Position numbers and translations under genes: made by a program. Below, piece after piece: positions 30,863-40,356 of a stretch of 45,000 bases of DNA (the stretch's first letter is position 1; each line of letters begins with the position of its first letter). Source of the stretch: Prorocentrum cordatum (lineage: Eukaryota; Sar; Dinophyceae; Prorocentrales; Prorocentraceae); assembly GCA_963575745.1 (NCBI GenBank), contig CAUYUJ010014549.1, positions 105,001 through 150,000 of the forward strand, in the 5' to 3' direction. The notes beneath the pieces were generated by a model that saw only the letters and a program-made list of their open reading frames with translations, was not told the DNA's origin and searched no databases.

Positions 30863-30939
30863 GCCGTCTGGAAAATTTGGTTTCGAGGGGCGTTGGGCGT
30901 CCGGGTCCAGCGTGTCCGGGTCTACGGGGCCCTGAGAAG

Positions 30940-32052
30940 GGCAATCTCTTCAGCTTCTCCATGCCGTGGGACGACATCGAGAGATGTTGTCGCGAAGCGT
31001 CTCAGCACGCCGAAGAGGTCCACGGAAACCGGCTGAGGTTGCTGCAGGATGCTCTCGGTGTGCCACATTCGGAGGAGACGTTGGCGATGCTGGTGAACGT
31101 GCGCATCAAGGGGGGCAGCAAATACCTGGCGCAGCACCTGAAAGGGCTCACGTTGCGCATTCCTGTAATGCAGAAGTTGATCGAGATCATGCGCGACAGC
31201 GCCTATCCAGGCTATGGCAACAACGGCCTGAACTCATTCGACAGAAAGGCAACCCGCCTCCACGAAAAGTACTATCAGAAATACGCAGATAAATACGGGG
31301 AGGCGAAGTTCATCCCGCAGGCAGTGCAGGATGCGGTACAACAGCTAGACGGGGCCAAAGACTCCATCGTTCAAGACAAAGTGGCGACGCCTCCAGAGCC
31401 GGCAAAACCGGTAGAGGATTTCGTCTCTGCGTTGAGCCCGTCCTATATCGTCGCTGAGCGGAGCACCAGAGCCCAGTCGAACATCTCTGAGAATTACAAG
31501 TCCGTGTTTGCAAGGTTCGGCGCTGTCAACATCCAGAGCGGGACGGACCTGACCAACCAGCATACCGCCTGATACCTGGGCGTGGCGTTTCCATTCACGC
31601 TGCCGCGTGCTGTTGGCGGATACGACGTCCCGAACCAACCTCGTTGGCGTCGACCAGAGACGAGAGATCTCCCAACTCCTCGTGGGCTTCTGCGCAGTTG
31701 GCTCGAACCGTCAGTGGGCGTAGGCCAGCGGAAACTACCGAACGCTCATTTTGCGATGGGGCCAGCGACCACGGTGAGGTTGTTTGACCTCACGCGCGGC
31801 TTGCCGCAGCGGATAGAGGGCCCGTTCCGACGCACTTGGGGCTTCGCGCCGGCCTTGTGGAATCTATATTTTCGAGAGCGTGTCAATCTCGGAGCAAGCC
31901 TGAGCATCAAGCGAGGGGAACGGCTGCAAGGCCAAAGCGCCGAGAGCATGGAGACCGACGCTGCCATAGCCGCTGCGGATGTACTGCAGAAGCTCGAGAA
32001 GGGTTACTACACGTTACCCGATGGCAGACGCCGCAAGATCAACAATGATGCC
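30940..32052 (+). CDS. Helitron-like protein, region before the Rep domain
   Basis: Starts at the intron B acceptor: GNLFSFSMPWDDIERCC. Well-ordered sequence follows (VNVRIKGGSKYLAQHLKG, SAYPGYGNNGLNSF, YYQKYADKYGEAKFIPQAV). At 31570-31572 an in-frame TGA interrupts; the frame then carries on YLGVAFPFTLPRAVGGYDVPNQP and FRRTWGFAPALWNLYFRERV, so the stop lies inside conserved-looking sequence. The segment resembles the region that precedes Rep in dinoflagellate Helitron-like proteins (family memory, not a search). The exon end at 32052 rests on a GTAAGC donor; the alternative is that SKLIL (to 32067) is also coding. Confidence 0.68.
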
Positions 32053-33009
32053 AGTAAGCTGATTCTATAGGCTTACGCCACATCCGCCGACCCCTCATCT
32101 TGGCGGTTTGCCGGCTCGCTTGAATCGGGCTGGGGAGTCGTGTAGGGGTCCATAATGACCTCTCTTGGGGCTATGTGGAATCCGCTTGGGGTCATCTCGA
32201 GGCCCTGGGGGGCCCATCGGAAAAGAAAAGACGCTAATGCAATCTTGGCATCGTTCTGGAGATGCTCAAAGGGTAGAAGCGTTGGGTTGGGGGCCGTATA
32301 TTTCTTGCTGGGGGCCGTTTCGAGGTTGTTTTGGGGCCTCTTGGGGGCCTCTTGGGGCCTCTTGTGGGCGTCCCGGGGGCCTCTTGGGGCCTCTTGGGGC
32401 CTTCTGGGGCCGTCTTGGTGCGGAAGGCTCGGATTGTCGGTTCGGGCTCACCCTCTTGGGCACCTCTTGGGGCCGTCTTGGGGCCCTCTTGGGCTGGCTT
32501 GGGGGCCTCTTGGGCCGTCTTGGCGCCCTCTTTGGCCGACTTGGCGCCCTCTTTGGCCGACTTGGGCGCCTCTTGGGAGCCTCTTGGGGCGGTCTTGGGG
32601 TGCTCTGGGACCGTCTTCAACGCCGTGAAGGCGGACAAGTAGTATATGATCTAAGTGTACGTTGTCCCATAGGAATTTGACGATTTTCGGCGCCGCGGTT
32701 CTTCTGAGGACTGCTCTTGGGGGCCTCTTGGGCCGTTTTGGACGCCTCTAGGCTCGTCCTGGGGCCATCTTGGGCGTCTGGGAGCGCTCGTTTGGCGCCT
32801 CGGAGCTCTCGTGAGCCGTCTTGGAGGAGTCTTGGGGCCTTCTTGGCCCGTCTTGATCCCCTTTTGGGCCCAACAGAGCTCCGTGACGCGCTCGTCGTGG
32901 GCCCAGGGGGGGGGGTCGAATCTCCGGTTTGGGGTCCCAGGGAGGGGTTCGGAAGGGGGAACTATCTCACACGCCTAGAGACCCGCAAGGGGTCGGCGGA
33001 TTTTTGCAG
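32053..33009 (+). mobile_element. Intron C: element with 14-bp perfect inverted repeats
   Basis: Conserved coding sequence stops near 32067 and resumes near 33003. ATCCGCCGACCCCT at 32082-32095 is matched exactly in inverse by AGGGGTCGGCGGAT at 32988-33001. A GTAAGC donor at 32053 and TTTTTGCAG ending at 33009 would give a frame-preserving join (D-A-I-G-L-G-N-L). A different join, after CTAT near 32067 and before TTGCAGTC, would give SKLILFAVGL, which looks more like related proteins I recall, but has no canonical splice sites. CCTCTTGGGG minisatellite occupies 32330-32620 and 32715-32870. Confidence 0.65.
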
Positions 33010-33580
33010 TCGGCCTCGGCAACCTGCAGCGGCGACTCTTGACTGACTTCCGCTTTCGATGCCGCGCCATTCCGGGCACGCAGGAGATTCGGACGAAGAT
33101 TGGGCACCTGGGGATCTGGGCTTGCGTCAACTACGGGAATGGCATATTCTGTACTATTTCCCCGGGAGAACGGCATAATTATCTAGCGCTCAGGCTCAGC
33201 AGATACCGCCAGGACGATCCTTTCGTTGCAGGCGAGAGCAGGAGGCAGAAGTGGGCAAAGAGCGATTCGCCGAGCCTGGAGCCGTCGCCAGAGGACGCGT
33301 TTGAGGTGAACATTCCTGGATATGACACGCGTCGCTTGTTCCTCGCAGAGGACCCCTTGGCCGCCTCCAACGCATTCTTCGTGCAGATCCGCACGGTCTT
33401 GGCGACGATGCTCGGAATGCGCATGTGCCCTCGCTGTCCGCAGTGCTCTGAATCTGGATCGCCGTGCCAGGACGCCCTCGGCAGCAACGCTGAAGCCATG
33501 GGAGGCATTGCAGGGCGCGTGGACGCTTTGTTCGGCGCCGTGGAGGCTCAGAAAACGACAGGGGGGCTGCATTATCATTT
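33010..33580 (+). CDS. Rep (HUH) endonuclease, first part
   Basis: Reads GLGNLQRRLLTDFRFRCRAI then PGTQEIRTKIGHLG, NGIFCTISPGERHNYLALRL (matching the F.T.SP motif 1 of Helitron Rep), LRTV-like helices, a CPRCPQC pair and finally GAVEAQKTTGGLHYHF. HYH (codons 33570-33578) is the metal-binding HUH motif of rolling-circle nucleases. The frame then runs into the inserted element at 33581. Rep nicks one strand and joins it through tyrosines, which are found in the next exon. No ATG is needed here since it is an internal exon. Confidence 0.75.
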
Positions 33581-35106
33581 TTCCCGGAAAGGGCGCAGGC
33601 CCAGGGTTCTCTTTTAGTTGGTTTCCCCCCGGTTTTGACGGCTGTAGGGCCGGCGAATTTCTTTTGCGATAAATAACGAGGTCGCGTAGGGCCGGCGAAT
33701 TAAACATTGAGGATGTCTCGAGCGAAACGCTTGTTTTTCAGAATGAATTGAGGATGTCTCGAGCGAAACGCTTGTTTTGTGTTGTAGATTGTCCTCTCCT
33801 GGGGACCTGAATTCAGAGGATCTCTCAAGTGAGATGCTTGTTTTCACGTGCCCAGGTCTTGAGGATGTCTCGAGCGAGACGCTTGGTTTCACGCCTCCAG
33901 GTGGCCCAGACAGATGTCTAGCATGAGGATTTGTTGAGGATGTCTCGAACCAGAGGCTTGTTTTCACGTGTCCAGGTCGCCCAGGCGGATGTCTAGCATG
34001 AGCATTTGTTGAGGATGTCTCGAGCGAGACGCTTGTTTGCACGTGTCCAGGTTGCCCAGGCGGATGTCTAGCATGAGGATGTGCTGACAACGTCTTGAGC
34101 GAAACGCGTGTTTTCACGTGTCCAGGTCGCCCAGGCACAGCACAGCCCTCGGCACGGTACATCAATATCGATACCCTTAGCATTGCAGCCTGGCATGTTG
34201 CCTGGCACGTTCCGCGGAGCGTCCCGTGGCGAGTCCCCCTGGCACGTCGCGCGGTGCACGTCCATTGGCACGTTCCGTGGCGCGTCCCCTTGGCACGTCC
34301 CGCGGTGCGTGCCCATGGCACGTCCCCTGGCACGTCGCCTGGCGCGTCCCTTGGGACGTTCCGCGGCGCGTCCTCTTGGCATGTTCCCTCTGTCGATTAG
34401 TTCTGGGGCAGCTACCATCTGCTCAGGCAGCTCGAGCTTACGCTCCAGATCAGTTCGGTGAGGACTCGGATGCCAGGGAGGACTCGATCCACAACGCTAT
34501 ATAGAGCACAATCGCGGCATGGCACATCGCAGTTCAGCACGGCCCAGCACAGCACAGCCGTCGGCACGGTACATCAAGATCGATACACTCAACTATGCAC
34601 CTTGGCACGTTCCTTGGCGCGTTCCGTGGCGAGTCCACCTGGCACGTCGCGCGGCGCGTCCCCTGGCACGTCCCTCGGCACGTCCATTGGCACGTTCCGT
34701 AGCGCGTCCCCTTGGCACGTCCCGCGGTGCGTGCCCATGGCACGTCCCCTGGCACGTCGCCTGGCGCGTCCCTTGGGACGTTCCGCGGCGCGTCCTCCTG
34801 GCATGTTCCCTCTGTCGATTAGTTCTGGGGCAGCTACCATCTGCTCAGGCAGCTCGAGCTTACGCTCCAGATCAGTTCGGTGAGGACTCGGATGCCAGGG
34901 AGGACTCGATCCACAACGCTATATAGAGCACAATCGCGGCATGGCACATCGCAGTTCAGCACGGCCAGCACAGCACAGCCCTCGGCACAGTACATTATCA
35001 TCGATACATTCAGCATTGCATGTGCCCGTCGCCCAATCAGGTGTCTTTGAAATGTTGCAATGCATTACATTTCTGTATTCCTTTCCGGGTTCGTGGGTCG
35101 ATCATG
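33581..35106 (+). mobile_element. 1.5-kb inserted element, copy 1, inside the Rep coding sequence
   Basis: Begins TTCCCGGAAAGGG and ends GGGTCGATCATG, flanked on both sides by TTT (33578-33580 and 35107-35109). It interrupts LHYHF before MFVQRLHQF; removing it with one TTT restores the frame. CCCGGAAAGG at 33583-33592 pairs with CCTTTCCGGG at 35080-35089. A near-identical copy is at 36548-38063. The interior has ~76-bp repeats (GAGGATGTCTCGAGCGAAACGC), GGCACGTCCC short repeats and a ~420-bp unit present about twice (CAGATCAGTTCGGTGAGGAC at 34447 and 34868). No canonical GT or AG lies at its edges, so splicing is unproven. Confidence 0.8.
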
Positions 35107-36494
35107 TTTCATGTTCGTTCAGCGCCTGCACCAGTTCGCCACGCTGAAGGAGATCGCCCAGAAAATCGAGGAAGGTCTCGTGAATGCGACGGAACTGAAG
35201 CATTTCCTCGGGCAAATCTGCTGTGAGAGATATCCCGACGTGGACCAATTTGCTAGAGAGAGAACTTCGCTGGAGCAGAACTTCCCGACATACTCGGAGT
35301 CGTCCGAATGCTCTGGATCGCCAGCATGGGGGGAGTTCAAATTGGGCCGATTGCCTCGGTTCTTGTATGATGACGCGAGAGCCGGAGTGGGCTCGTCCGC
35401 GCAGGGGGCTCCAGGGGAAGCTCAGGAGCTCGGCCTGAACTGCGACGACGCCACCTTCAAGGAGAAGTTCAACGGCGCTCTGCAGTATTTCATGTGTCGT
35501 TGCCAGCACCACATACATCGACTGGTGATGGATTCGAAGACCAAGCAGGAGAAGCGTTTGGTGCCCAACGCCTGCGCTTCCAAGAAGAACAAGAGAGAGT
35601 GCAAGCACGAGGCGCCGTGGACCAACAGAGTGTCCCCCGAGTGGATGACGGCGCCGCTGCTGGTTTGCAAGGGCATTGCCAAGAAGTTCACGCTGCGCAC
35701 AAGCGGAGTCCGAAATTGGCTGGGGCAAACTCTCGGATTGCGCAATGAGGAGTGGCTGAACGGGTGCATGCCGGGCCTGTGCGTCGCTTTTGCAGGGAGC
35801 AACAGTGACGTGAAACCGAATGACCGACTGCCGATCATCGAGCAAACGCATGAGACTTGCTGCAGGAAGAAACGCTGCATCATGAAGAAGCAGAGTCTGG
35901 GGAGAGCCACTCGAGCAACTCAGCGCACGCAGGTAGTGACGAATGGATATTTCGGGGGATACATTGGCAAGCGACAGCCCGCGGGCACGTTGGAGACCAA
36001 GAAATGCGTGGACAAGCTGTTTACCTTGAGGGCGAAGATACAGGGCAGGGGCAAAGCGGCGCAGCTCAGAGCAAGCAGCGGGAGGCTGATAACGGAACTC
36101 GAGATGAACAGCACGTACCGCGGCGCCGTGGAAGTCTGCAACCTGTGCTGCAATCTGGACCTGAGGGACGTTCTGAAGGCAGAGTGCATCCGAACGTTTG
36201 GCTCGCAGGCGATCGATGGGCGGTCGTGGATGAACAGGTTGGAGACGTCCCAAAATTCGTCGCAGATGAAGGACACCAGCGTGACGACGTACGTCCCGCC
36301 GGCTCGCAAACCGAACATGCGGACGGACCGGTCGAGAGCAAACGACTTCGACGCCTACGCATATCGTCCTTTGGAGCACCCTTGGAAGTTGTTGTCCGCG
36401 TACGAGTTCTTGCGGCAGTGGAGGTGCGAACCACTACTGGTTCCGACGCACTACGTGAACCGCAACCAGCCAGCACGAACTGCGTGGACAAAAG
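35107..36494 (+). CDS. Rep (HUH) endonuclease, second part with paired tyrosines
   Basis: Continues (F)MFVQRLHQFATLKEIAQK directly after the insertion; this LHYHF-MFVQ..HQ run is one block in Helitron-like Rep. Downstream are DATFKEKFNGALQYFMCRCQ, an ETCCRKKRC pair and NGYFGGYIGKRQPAGTLETK, where Y at 35948 and Y at 35960 are candidates for the two nucleophilic tyrosines next to a Lys. Then CNLCCNLDLRD and EHPWKLLSAYEFLRQW. The exon ends RTAWTK-G at 36494. The ATG-initiated frame extending left to 35060 is intron sequence. The two-tyrosine call is by motif shape; spacing is three residues. Confidence 0.72.
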
Positions 36495-38221
36495 GATCGG
36501 GGGAGCGTAAGACCCGGGTTTGCCAGGACTCGGGTTCGGCATCGTTTTTCCCGGAAAGGGCAAAGGCCCAGGGTTCTCTTTTAGTTGGTTTCCCCCCGGT
36601 TTTGACGGCTGTAGGGCCGGCGAATTTCTTTTGCGATAAATAACGAGGTCGCGTAGGGCCGGCGAATTAAACATTGAGGATGTCTCGAGCGAAACGCTAG
36701 TTTTTCAGAATTTGTTGAGGATGTCTCGAGCGAAACGCTTGTTTTGTGTGATAGATTGTCTTCTCCTGGGGACCAGAACCAGATCTCAGAGGATGCTTGT
36801 TTTCACGTGCCCAGGTCTTGAGGATGTCTCGAGCGAGACGCTTGGTTTCACGCCTCCAGGTGGCCCAGACAGATGTCTAGCATGAGGATTTGTTGAGGAT
36901 GTCTCGAACCAGAGGCTTGTTTTCACGTGTCCAGGTCGCCCAGGCGGATGTCTAGCATGAGCATTTGTTGAGGATGTCTCGAGCGAGACGCTTGTTTGCA
37001 CGTGTCCAGGTTGCCCAGGCGGATGTCTAGCATGAGGATGTGCTGACAACGTCTTGAGCGAAACGGGTGTTTTCACGTGTCCAGGTCGCCCAGGCACAGC
37101 ACAGCCCTCGGCATGGTACATCAAGATCGATACCCTTAGCATTGCAGCCTGGCATGTTGCCTGGTACGTTCCGCGGAGCGTCCCGTGGCGAGTCCCCCTG
37201 GCACGTCCCTCGGCACGTCCATTGGCACGTTCCGTAGCGCGTCCCTTTGGCACGTCCCGCGGTGCGTGCCCATGGCACGTCCCCTGTCACGTCGCCTGGC
37301 GCGTCCCTTGGGACGTTCCGCGGCGCGTCCTCTTGGCATTTTCCCTCTGTCGATTAGTTCTGGGGCAGCTACCTCTGCTCAGGTAGCTCGAGCTTACGCT
37401 CCAGATCAGTTCGGTGAGGACTCGGATGCCAGGGAGGACTCGATCCACAACGCTATATAGAGCACAATCGCGGCATGGCACATCGCAGTTCAGCACGGCG
37501 TAGCACAGCACAGCCGTCGGCACGGTACATCAAGATCGATACACTCAACTATGCACCTTGGCACGTTCCTTGGCGCGTTCCGTGGCGAGTCCACCTGGCA
37601 CGTCGCGCGGCGCGTCCCCTGGCACGTCCCTCGGCACGTCCATTGGCACGTTCCGTAGCGCGTCCCCTTGGCACGTCCCGCGGTGCGTGCCCATGGCACG
37701 TCCCCTGGCACGTCGCCTGGCGTGTCCCTTGGGACGTTCCGCGGCGCGTCCTCGTGGCATGTTCCCTCTGTCGATTAGTTCTGGGGCAGCTACCATCTGC
37801 TCAGGCAGCTCGAGCTTACGCTCCAGATCAGTTCGGTGAGGACTCGGATGCCAGGGAGGACTCGATCCACAACGCTATACAGAGCACAATCGCGGCATGG
37901 CACATCGCAGTTCAGCACGGCGTAGCACAGCACAGCCCTCGGCACAGTACATCATCATCGATACATTCAGCATTGCATGTGCCCGTCGCCCAATCAGGTG
38001 TCTTTGAAATGTTGCAATGCATTACATTTCTATATTCCTTTCCGGGTTCGTGGGTCGATCATGTTTGACGACCGCGACTCGGATTTTGACGAGGGGGAGT
38101 TTTGTGGGATGTCTGCAGCGGGAGGCCTCGTCAAAATGCAGGCTCGGCCTCGTGATTTTTTTGACGACCTCGTGGGGGATTTCCGAGTCCTCCGTGCCCG
38201 GGTCTTACGTCTCCCCGAAAG
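36495..38221 (+). mobile_element. Intron D: TIR-bearing introner-like element (GA-AG) with nested element
   Basis: The element runs from TC at 36497 to GA at 38218 between 5-bp direct repeats AAGGA (36492-36496 and 38219-38223). Inverted ends: 36497-36518 starts TCGGGGGAGCGTAAGACC and 38197-38218 reads, in reverse complement, TCGGGGAGACGTAAGACC; 19 of 22 positions agree. Removing GA(36495)...AG(38221) joins ACAAAAG to GAGGTC, reading T-K-G-G-Q-Q-L in frame. GA as a 5' splice site is known in dinoflagellates. Without the nested 1.5-kb copy the element would be about 200 bp. It has the same TC...GA ends and 5-bp duplication as intron B. Confidence 0.85.
36548..38063 (+). mobile_element. 1.5-kb inserted element, copy 2, nested in intron D
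   Basis: Same element as 33581-35106 with TTT on both sides (36545-36547 and 38064-38066). Inverted CCCGGAAAGG (36550-36559) and CCTTTCCGGG (38037-38046) are again subterminal. Differences from copy 1 are few: small indels near 36770 and 37210, and scattered substitutions. The near identity means recent movement or conversion. Confidence 0.85.
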
Positions 38222-39606
38222 GAGGTCAACAATTAATCAGGAGCAAGCAGTACAAGGATGGGGAAGTCGCCGCCAAGCCTGGAGAGCATTACATAGCAGT
38301 GACACCCGAGGCCGACGAGTATTTCGTGTTTCCGCAGGACGCAGGTGTCTTCTGCCACTCATGGGTTCTGGTCAGGAAAGCGAGGCCGGACGTGGTGGTC
38401 ATCGAAGGCTTGCCCATGCCCAGCGTACACAAAAGTTCTACGTACAACGCTCAGTATTGCAGTTTATTGTTCCGTCCCTGGACGCTCTATGGAGGAGACG
38501 TGACTGTGCCTCACCTGAGTATGTTGGGGATGGAGTTAACGGTACTGCGGCATTGGCAGGAGGCCCAGCACCAATCGCCCCAAGTTCGAGCTTCGTGTAG
38601 GCTGACCAAGAAGACAGCCTCAACAGGGACGCCATCGACGTTGGACAGCGTATCCTAGAAGACCGCCTGGGACGAGTACGTGCGCGGGAACGTGGTCAGC
38701 CAGGCAGCGGCGAAACTCATCCAGAGTTTCCTGCTGAATACGATGGCGTCGTCTGGCAAGGCGGCAGATGATCAGAGCGAGGCAGATGCGTCGGAAGAAG
38801 AGCAAGATATGCCTCCGCTGAGCCTCCCTGGTGGAAAGTTTCAACAACTGCTCCAATCGGCTAAAGAAGATGACAGCCTCGGCGAGAAGTGGACCGCCTC
38901 GGCGAAAGCGAAGGCGAAAGCTTCGGAGAACAGCCGAGTGAAGAAAAGTGCCCGACTGCACGAGTATGAACAAAGCCACCGCATCGGAGAGCGAGTGTGG
39001 AAGACGGAACCCTCCGGCGTCGAGGCTGGAGACCGTGCATGTCCGGGACATATCTTCGAGGATGCGTACCAGGACCACCTCGCAGCTCTGTCCGCAAGTG
39101 GCACGAGCCAGAAGCCACACGATGCCCCCTTCGACGAGAAGCGGGATGCTGCTGCTTCGTTCAACCCTGCAGGGAATGGCTTCACCAGCATCGACAAAGC
39201 GTTTGCTTCCATATTGGCGAGCTCGAAGATCCCGAACGAGAAACAGCGCCAGTTTCTCGAACACTTTGTTCGACGTTTGAAGATTGAGTGGCTGGAGAAG
39301 CAGCAGGGCAACGTGAACCAGAATTCCGAGGAGCCCCTGCTGGACGTAGTGCACGGATTTCCGGGCACCGGAAAAAGTGCCGTCATTGGCTGGATGCGGT
39401 ACTTAATGGAGGAAGGTCTCGGTTGGGAGCACGGCGTTCAGTTCGTGTGCTTGGCGTTTCAAAATGCCATGGCGGCGCAGATCAACGGCCACACGGTGCA
39501 CCACTGGAGCGGCATCCCGGCGCGGAACGACGACGGGAATGCCACGGGCGACAGGCACAAGCAGTCCATGAAGTGCGGGGCCCTGCGCGTGATCATCATC
39601 GACGAG
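38222..39606 (+). CDS. Inter-domain region and N-terminal half of the PIF1-type helicase
   Basis: Starts GGQQLIRSKQYKDGEVAAKP, then GVFCHSWVLVRKARPDVVVI and SLLFRPWTLYGGDVTVPHL, a block that precedes the helicase. An in-frame TAG at 38656-38658 interrupts, after which KTAWDEYVRGNVVSQAAAKLI continues in the same frame. The helicase begins near 39220 (KQRQFLEHFVRRL). Walker A is HGFPGTGKSAVIGW (about 39352-39393), motif Ia-like FVCLAFQNAMAAQINGHTVH follows and Walker B is VIIIDE (39589-39606). PIF1 helicases unwind DNA 5' to 3' using ATP; in Helitrons this drives strand displacement. The exon ends at the GACGAG before a GT donor. Confidence 0.78.
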
Positions 39607-40356
39607 GTCCCGAGGGCACCGAACGAGTCACTCCATGGAGTACATCGTTGTGTGCCCTCGACGTGGTGTGAGTCGTTCGGGGTCCTCGTGTGTGGATTGT
39701 TGGGGCTCTTCCTCTTGGTGTGAGTTTTTCGGGCCCTTCGTCCTGGTGTGAGGCCTTCGAGCTCCTCCTGGTGCGAGTCGCGTTGGAGTTCGTGGTCGTG
39801 TGAGTCGTTCGGGCCCCTCGTCCTGGTGTGAGTCGTTCGGGCTGCACGTGGTGCGAGTCGTTCGGGCTCTTCGTCACCTCCAACGGCGGCGTCTGGGCAA
39901 ATTCTGATAATTCTCTAGTGCGCCCCAGGGGTCTCCATGTTTGCAAGACCTGTCGAGGTAATGAGCATAGCTCAGCGCACACTCAAGAAGAGATATGTTC
40001 TGGTGTGAGTCGTTCGGGGTCCTCGTGTGTGGATCGTTGGGGCTCTTCCTCTTGGTGTACGTTTTCCGGGCCCGTCGTCCTGGTGTGAAGCCTTCGAGCT
40101 CTTCCTGGTGCGAGTCGCGTTGGAGTTCGTCGTCGTGTGAGTCGTTCGGGCCCCTCGTCCTGGTGTGCGTCGTTCGGGCTGCACGTGGTGTGAGTCGTTC
40201 GGGCTCTTCGTCACCTCCAACGGAGGTGTCTGGGCAAATTCTGATACTTCTCTAGCGCGCCCCAGGGGTCTCCATGTTCTGCAAGACCTGTGGAGGCAAT
40301 GAGCATAGCTCAGCGCACACACAAGAAGAGATATGTTCTGTATGCAACATTTCCAG
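39607..40356 (+). other. Intron E (GT-AG) within the helicase
   Basis: GT at 39607 and TTTCCAG ending at 40356 define 750 nt. Removal joins GACGAG to GTGAGC, giving VIIIDEVSMMSAELLG, exactly the Walker B block expected. No terminal inverted repeat was found, only a 4-bp AGGT at both junctions. The interior is mainly a ~338-bp tandem duplication (39668-40005 and 40006-40343) built of GTCGTTCGGG-type monomers plus a GTCACCTCCAACGG segment. Confidence 0.8.
39668..40343 (+). repeat. 338-bp tandem duplication in intron E
   Basis: GGGGTCCTCGTGTGTGGA at about 39680 and 40018, CACCTCCAACGG at 39875 and 40212, and AAGAAGAGATATGTTCTG at about 39987 and 40324 keep an offset of 337-338 bp. Confidence 0.88.

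Larger units (their letters stand above)
28459..30939 (+). mobile_element. Intron B: TIR-bearing introner-like element filled with satellites
   Basis: GT at 28459 and AG at 30938-30939 give a 2481-nt intron whose removal joins CAAGTGAAG to GGCAATCTC in frame. Inside lies an element from TC at 28460 to GA at 30935 flanked by 5-bp direct repeats GAAGG (28455-28459 and 30936-30940). Its ends are inverted repeats: 28460-28482 begins TCAGGCCCCCGGAGACC and 30913-30935 reads, reverse-complemented, TCAGGGCCCCGTAGACC; 20 of 23 positions agree. The donor G and the acceptor AG come from the target duplication and the donor T from the element end. The interior carries a 145-bp direct repeat pair and arrays described separately. 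Confidence 0.85.

Noticed and set aside
34490-34505. CTATATAGAG as a TATA box in the 1.5-kb element
   Set aside because: It is part of an internal repeat present several times with no linked gene, and TATA boxes are not typical of dinoflagellate promoters.
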